A stretch of DNA of 64,000 nucleotides, from contig OX246746.1 of assembly GCA_945910005.1 (NCBI GenBank), forward strand, positions 21,261,228-21,325,227, read 5' to 3'. Made by a program: the position numbers and the translations under genes. The notes beneath the pieces were generated by a model that was not told the origin of the DNA, made no database searches, and saw only the letters and a program-made list of their open reading frames with translations. This DNA is from Isoperla grammatica (Eukaryota; Arthropoda; Insecta; Plecoptera; Perlodidae). Of this stretch, positions 58,318 to 64,000 are shown piece by piece (within the stretch, counting starts at the first letter, position 1; every line of letters starts with the position of its first letter).

Positions 58318-61300
58318 TTTACCTGTTCTACTACGTTTCCATCTTTTAATGGAACGCTATGTTGCAAAAGGGTCATTCTCTTGAAATGTGCGTTATTTTT
58401 AAATGGGTTTTCGAATAGTTTTGTATTATCAGCAGACTCACAAATGAAGTAGTTATGCCGGCGAGTATGGTTATGGTTCAGTCTCGTGTTCGCTCCATCA
58501 GTCAGTTGTAAAATAATTATCTCATAATTGATGTTACGTATGATTTATTAACCACGTTTGCCCCCACAGTACTCTGTTGGGCATCTCGCATGACTGGCCC
58601 GTTATACAACTGGAAACAAATTGGGAGCAACGTGTCTGCTTTGTGATTAGTATATTTTGTTACGTAACATTTCACTACAGTCGTTTGCCGTGTTTTAGCC
58701 ATGACCAAGGTTTTCGAGTTTGAAAAACGTTTAATTGAGTATATGTTACCTTGAATTCAAAGCGAAAAAAGTATTTGCACAATAGTATTGGTGTAAAATC
58801 GGCGAGACACATCAAGATCAAAGTTGTGGTAGGTGGCTATAGACACTTAAAAGTATTGGTACGCGAAATTACTCCAGTTTTAGTGTTGAATGTGTTGCTT
58901 TCCTCTGCTCGGCTCTGAGGAGATGCCTGTGAAGAACCCTGATTGTCTTCATTGCTTCACATATGCGGCATTTTGGAGGACAGTGTGCTTATATACCAGT
59001 GACTGGAAATATAGTGAAGGGCCATAATAGTTTTAGTGCAATTGGTAGCACTTTTAACTGGTGTCTGCAAACTAGTTCCAGTAATAAAATACATAATTAT
59101 CTTAATAAAACTTTTGGTTCCTGGCTCTATAAATGAGTGATGGGTAATTCCAATGTAGCCATACTGTTGTTTTCCTTTCTCCTGTGTGTGTTGATGTTTA
59201 TGTTTACAAGAAAAAGTGTTCCCGCGTCTTCCATCTAGTTTTCTCGGAAGGTAGACTATCATTTGTGACGTGCGCGCTCTCCCGGCATTCATTTCCTCTT
59301 GTTTTCATGCAACGCACGTCTGCTACGACACACTGTAGTAAGATCTAAGCGAAGGGTGCAAAAAACGCCCTCCTCATCTCGGATGGAAATATGTGCAGGT
59401 GTTCTGCCCGGGGCACTTCGAGTGATGATGTCATATCTCCGATGGTCTCGCCCCAGTTGTGTGTATACATATTGTGCTATATATCGGAGCCACCTACATA
59501 GCGGCTTTGACGTATCAGCCCGCAGGTCAATAACTTCCTTTCACGGGCTAGGAACATGTTCAGTTTTGTGCGTCATTTCTGCTTGGTTCCTGTTGTTGTT
59601 GTTGTTGTTATCCACCTGTTGTTTATTTTCCTCCTCGGTAGGACGATTGTAATAAATAATAATGCATGACGTCAATATTAAGGCTTGATGATTTCTGTAT
59701 ACTCGTAAAACAATTAGTTTTTAGTCTAGCTATACGTGTTGAGTAGTGACCCGTGCACGCAGGCAGGGCCAGTGCCATTAGAGTAATCTATACACCCTTA
59801 GATAATGGGGGGTATAGCTAGGGCGCAAGCCACTAAAAAACTTAATTTTTCTTTTTTTCTGTTTATTACAAGGCTGCGTACACTGTAGTTATTTTTTGGC
59901 ATTTAACGTTCTCTTCTCGAAAAGTCCCATCGAATTTTACCCGGGTAGTTAGTTATAGTTTCAGTAGACAATAGTAGTGGACTCGCATTCAGTTGTCCTT
60001 GTGACGTTTATCAACGTTGGAGATCTAGAATCGTGATTGGTGGAGGCTATGAATGACGTATTCCCTCTTCTTGGTGAACTCTAGTTTGGAGCTGAATTTG
60101 TCAAACACCAACAGATTCGCGGTGAGGTTGAATCTGTAAGGTGTGAGCAAATGGGGTTGAGTCCAATACAATACATCATGAGATACGTCTTTTTAGCAAA
60201 CATTTTCTCTAAATTTAGCATTAATTATTTTAAATTTATCATTTTGTAGCATTTATATTTTTCTTTCCGTCCAAACCTTGTATATCAGGGGGTTTCTTGC
60301 ACTTCTAATGATGCAGTTAAAATCAATTCAGTTGTAACTTTTAACTTCTTAAGGGGTTAAAATGCAGTTCTTTACTAAATCTCAATAGGAATGGGAAAAC
60401 GTTATTTTTTGTAAAATTAGCATTTTGTAGCATTTTCAAAAATAAAACCAATAAATAAATGACCAATTTAGCACCTAAAACCTAAAACGCTAAAATAACA
60501 TAATATCTCTAATCATGAGGTACTCATCGAGTTAGTCGTCTCAGCAACTCGCTCCTTATCTTGTGACGTAGCGGGTGTGAGTATGTATACTATGTAGTTG
60601 CCATGTGATACCGCGATAAGGAAAAGGCCTTGTCCCACGCCGTATCCTGATTTCTGGCCGACTCATTGCTTTATATAGCAATGCGCATGGCATGATGCAA
60701 GGGCAGCCAGCTTGGATGTTGGGAAAAGCTTACTATTTATTATTGTTATGCGAAAAAAAAAAATACCGATGACTAAACAGTAGACCACACAGTAGAAATG
60801 AAGTTTGAATGAAATAAAAGTTTTAATATACAAAATGTATGGATGAAAACGCTAAGTACTTAAAGTATTCATGTTTTATAATTCGAAATGGTGGAAATGA
60901 GTGTAGATAAAAAGCAATTGTTCTCTTCACTCTTATAGCACCACAGGTTCGTTCGTTGGCCGTACTCTTTACGTACTCTAAGCTATACTGCGACCTAGAA
61001 TTAGACGTTCGTTTGACTGTTAATTCGAGATTAGTTTATTCTAAGTGCGTTCGTATGGAATCGAATTGATTGATCTAGAGTAGCAAGATCATTATTTTCT
61101 TGCTCGGTATAAATTTGTCAGCCATGACAAAAAGTAGCCTACGTGTTAGCTGTTGCTGCATCAATGGCCTCAGCCAATGGAATACAATTTGAACTGTCAC
61201 AAAATACCAAAATAGAATATAAAAAATACCAAACATTGCGAGAGATTTTAATTCTTGTCGCTTGTTTCATACATGGAAAAATATAAGTGACGCTGACATG

Positions 61301-62282
61301 CGATCAGTTGGAGCGCTGAAAAGAGTTCCATCGCAGATCCACGGTTAACTATAGGGGGTTGCTGTACTTTTACTACTATATTTTAATGAAATTCCATAAC
61401 TTTATGTCATCACCAACAATGTATATAGTTTTCTTTTTGTCGTAAGACCGAATTTAATTTAACTACTGTTACTTCGTAATTTGTGCCATGATAATTTAAG
61501 AATGTAGTTAGAAAAAAAAAATAGTATGCAGATAAAAAAACTCTGTTTTGCTAAAAAGTTCCTCAGAGATATATTTTTCAAACATTCAGGTTTTAATTAG
61601 GCTTTTTGTGAGCGCGCTTTGCACCCAGGAATCATCCACCCCCTATTCGCGCTTTGTCTGGTCACATAACATTGCCCAAACGCTTTATATCGGCTCCTTG
61701 GGTTTACCTCTCTGTTTTTATTTATAATATACGCATAGTATCTTAATACACGCCTAGTTTCACAGCTATTTGAAACCCATTCAAGAAACACCTCAATTAG
61801 CTCGCCTAGTAATTTTCTTGTCTGCGGCGTACTTCAATCATTTATGGTTTATTGGCATTTTAATTTTTTAGATAATGATCGGTTGCACCTGGCTTGGTAA
61901 GGATCGACATACTTTTACTTTTAGGGGCCATACGTAAGGCAGCAACAAGGCCACTAACCTATCAGCTGTATTGTGCGTTTTGTTTATGTTCCCCCTTCCA
62001 CCGCTGTAGTAACTCATTTACATAACCCATTCAATTATCTGCAGGCGAGCTGTAAACCATCTTATAAAAAAGTACGGGGATTTCTGCGTAATTATCCTGC
62101 GTTAATCGAGATATACCGTATCCAATGGTCATGTTATGTCACCGGCCTTTCACCAGTCAACTACATACGGCTACGAGTACTTCGCTTGCCTACGGTAGTG
62201 GTACTAAGTAGAAACGGCAACTACTATAATATGCTCTTATATGCATTGTTTGCACAAAGGATTTCTGTTGAGATTTCCGATA

Positions 62283-62460
62283 TGAGGCAGCTCAGCGTTA
62301 ACACGCGAGAGTTGATTCGGAAGGTCACCGGTTCGATTCCGGTCGCCAGCAATTCAGATTGAAGGTTTTCCGAAGGTTTTTCTCGGTCTAAAGGCGAGTG
62401 CTGGCTGAGATTGAGTCCTATTAGATAGTTCGCGGATATTTCTTCCTTGTCAGCTGTGCA
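62283..62460 (+). mobile_element. tRNA-derived SINE (family A), plus strand
   Basis: The head has GGCAGCTCAGCGTTAACACG and the B box GGTTCGATTCC (about 62329-62339). The body reads GAAGGTTTTCCGAAGG, CTAAAGGCGAGTGCTGG and GATTGAGTCCTATTAG, parallel to the copy at 55400-55650. The head and body share a frame with a 129-codon ORF, which is not meaningful. Confidence 0.75.
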
Positions 62461-63791
62461 GATACCGTAACGTACGTAATTAGTTACCCGGGGTGTATGG
62501 GGTAAAGCTGTGTGTGCACACTGTAGTAGGGATTCCTACAAACATTGTTATTTTTTTATTAATGATTGTTATTTTGAGACACGGAAAATCGGCCATATTG
62601 GACATTGGGGAATAGTTATAGTGGGGGGATAGTGTGGCAGTGCATACTATAACGTAGTTGGTTACATATACTTTCATATTTTATTCGTAAACGAACATTT
62701 ATATATGTACACATCTACATATGTATCCGCTTCGTTTAAAATTGTATTAAATATAATATAATCAAAAACAAGAAGCAAGTCAGATTATTCCCTATACGTC
62801 CCCCCCCCCCCCTCCCCGCAAACCTCCCTTGCGTCACACTCACGTGCACCTGTCAGCTGCTGTCGAGTAGTTTTTTTTTAATTATATTTCGAAACTTGTG
62901 TGGCTTTTCCTTGTAGGTTTATAGGTAATTGTGATTTGTGCAGTAGTGTGCGGTTAGCAATGAAGTTCTTCGCCGTTGCCCTCCACAGTGACATTCATTG
63001 GAAGTCGTGATGAGTCTGCAATCTGTACTCACACCCACCCACCACCTATAGCAAGTCATGATCGATCCCTATCATTCAAAGTGCAAGTGCAAGGTTATTA
63101 CTTGTTTGCCTTTTCTACCCACACATTGCATGTATGGCATTCAACTGTATATATAGCATATACACTTCACAGCCCACGAACGGCTTATGCAAATTAGAGA
63201 CTCACTGTACAACATATGTTAACTGGAATATTAGCCATTTCTGTACAAGTGTCATGGCCTATCGGGAAAATACACGACCCTATATCATGGCTTTAGGTCG
63301 ACCCAGTATCAGTTATTGCGAATTGAATGCCGCCCTTTTGGTTGGACTGTTTATACAGTTCGATTACTTATCGCACAATTTTATCTTGAAATTTGTCTTA
63401 TATTAAAATTCTGTATTAATGTTCATGTTTATTGAATGCATCTGCTGTAATAATATGACTGTTAAGGTTTTTGTGTTCGATTTTAAGATTTTAATACGCT
63501 AAATACGTATTCGTGATCTCACTCACAATATCGTTATGTGTGTCACCAAAATGGTAGTCTTCAGTTTGTACTATTTTGTGTCGACTATGCGCTATCTAGA
63601 CATACTATTACAAAATATTTGGGACTACATGTATTCGTATCAATTCTTTGTGTATGTGCTCGAGAAGTTAGTTCCCGTTTATTTGAGTTACTTGTTGGAT
63701 ATGATCATTTGTTTCTACAGGTCGTATATGTCCCAACTACGAAAAGACATTTTGTGCTAATGCAAGCAAAGTTTTTCAAACCACTACCGGT

Positions 63792-63908
<117 letters not shown>

Positions 63909-64000
63909 TACCACAACAACTAATATCGTGCGCAAGGTCCTCAGCCTATGAGCTACATTGTCGCCACCATCTTTCGGCCGCCACCCTAGGGTGCACTCTC

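Noticed and set aside
59299..59652. A 117-codon frame with a hydrophobic C-terminus
   Set aside because: The hydrophobic run comes from a (GTT)n repeat, and no splice context or family motif supports it.
62283..62353. A possible tRNA gene near 62.3 kb
   Set aside because: It shares body sequence with the SINE at 55400-55650 and lacks a paired acceptor stem.

Overview
This is a eukaryotic window, AT-rich and dominated by non-coding DNA. It carries consensus GT/AG splice signals, tRNA-derived SINEs, non-LTR retrotransposons, hAT-type DNA transposons with 8-bp target duplications, and many micro- and minisatellites. There is no operon structure and there are no Shine-Dalgarno sites. The word AGGCCT/TAGGCC recurs through the unique DNA. 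With the transposon mix, this suggests a marine invertebrate, but I cannot name the species.

The one host gene I can support is on the + strand. A large coding exon at 7888-10712 encodes the N-terminal part of a long-isoform TSC22-domain protein (TSC22D1/TSC22D2/Bunched type), with both N-terminal conserved blocks and about 500 residues of Gln-rich low complexity. It ends in a consensus donor at 10713, in phase 2. A 249-nt Ser/Pro-rich candidate cassette exon at 43383-43631 has an acceptor, a donor and matching 2-2 phases, so the same gene probably spans most of the window. The TSC box (leucine zipper) exon was not found and should lie beyond 64000. A 33-nt phase-compatible microexon (23076-23108) and a coding-like segment (29636-29974) are weaker candidates inside the long intron.

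Region by region. 1-924: nothing recognised. 925-5360: a non-LTR retrotransposon (995-4846) nested in a non-autonomous hAT element, both with intact target duplications. 5361-7887: upstream and 5' UTR region of the TSC22-like gene, with a foldback element and a strong hairpin. 7888-10712: coding exon. 10713-43382: intron. Its first 10 kb is packed with transposons: a second copy of the hAT foldback, two fragments of a retroelement with a restriction-like endonuclease, complete hAT elements at 12946-13969 and 15241-16773, a GGGTACGGTCC-ended element, and a same-strand stack of three retroelements at 17053-20680. The rest is mostly unique AT-rich DNA with small MITEs and tandem repeats. 43632-64000: probable further intron with MITEs, a 167-bp satellite block (48401-49235), a 33-bp satellite block (53503-54394), tRNA-derived SINEs and a 59-bp-arm palindrome near 58.2 kb.

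I see no evidence of a new multi-gene system. The points most worth checking are the TSC22-like gene's possible alternative exons, the nested transposons whose target duplications and empty sites give a relative chronology, and several non-autonomous element families defined here by termini plus duplications.
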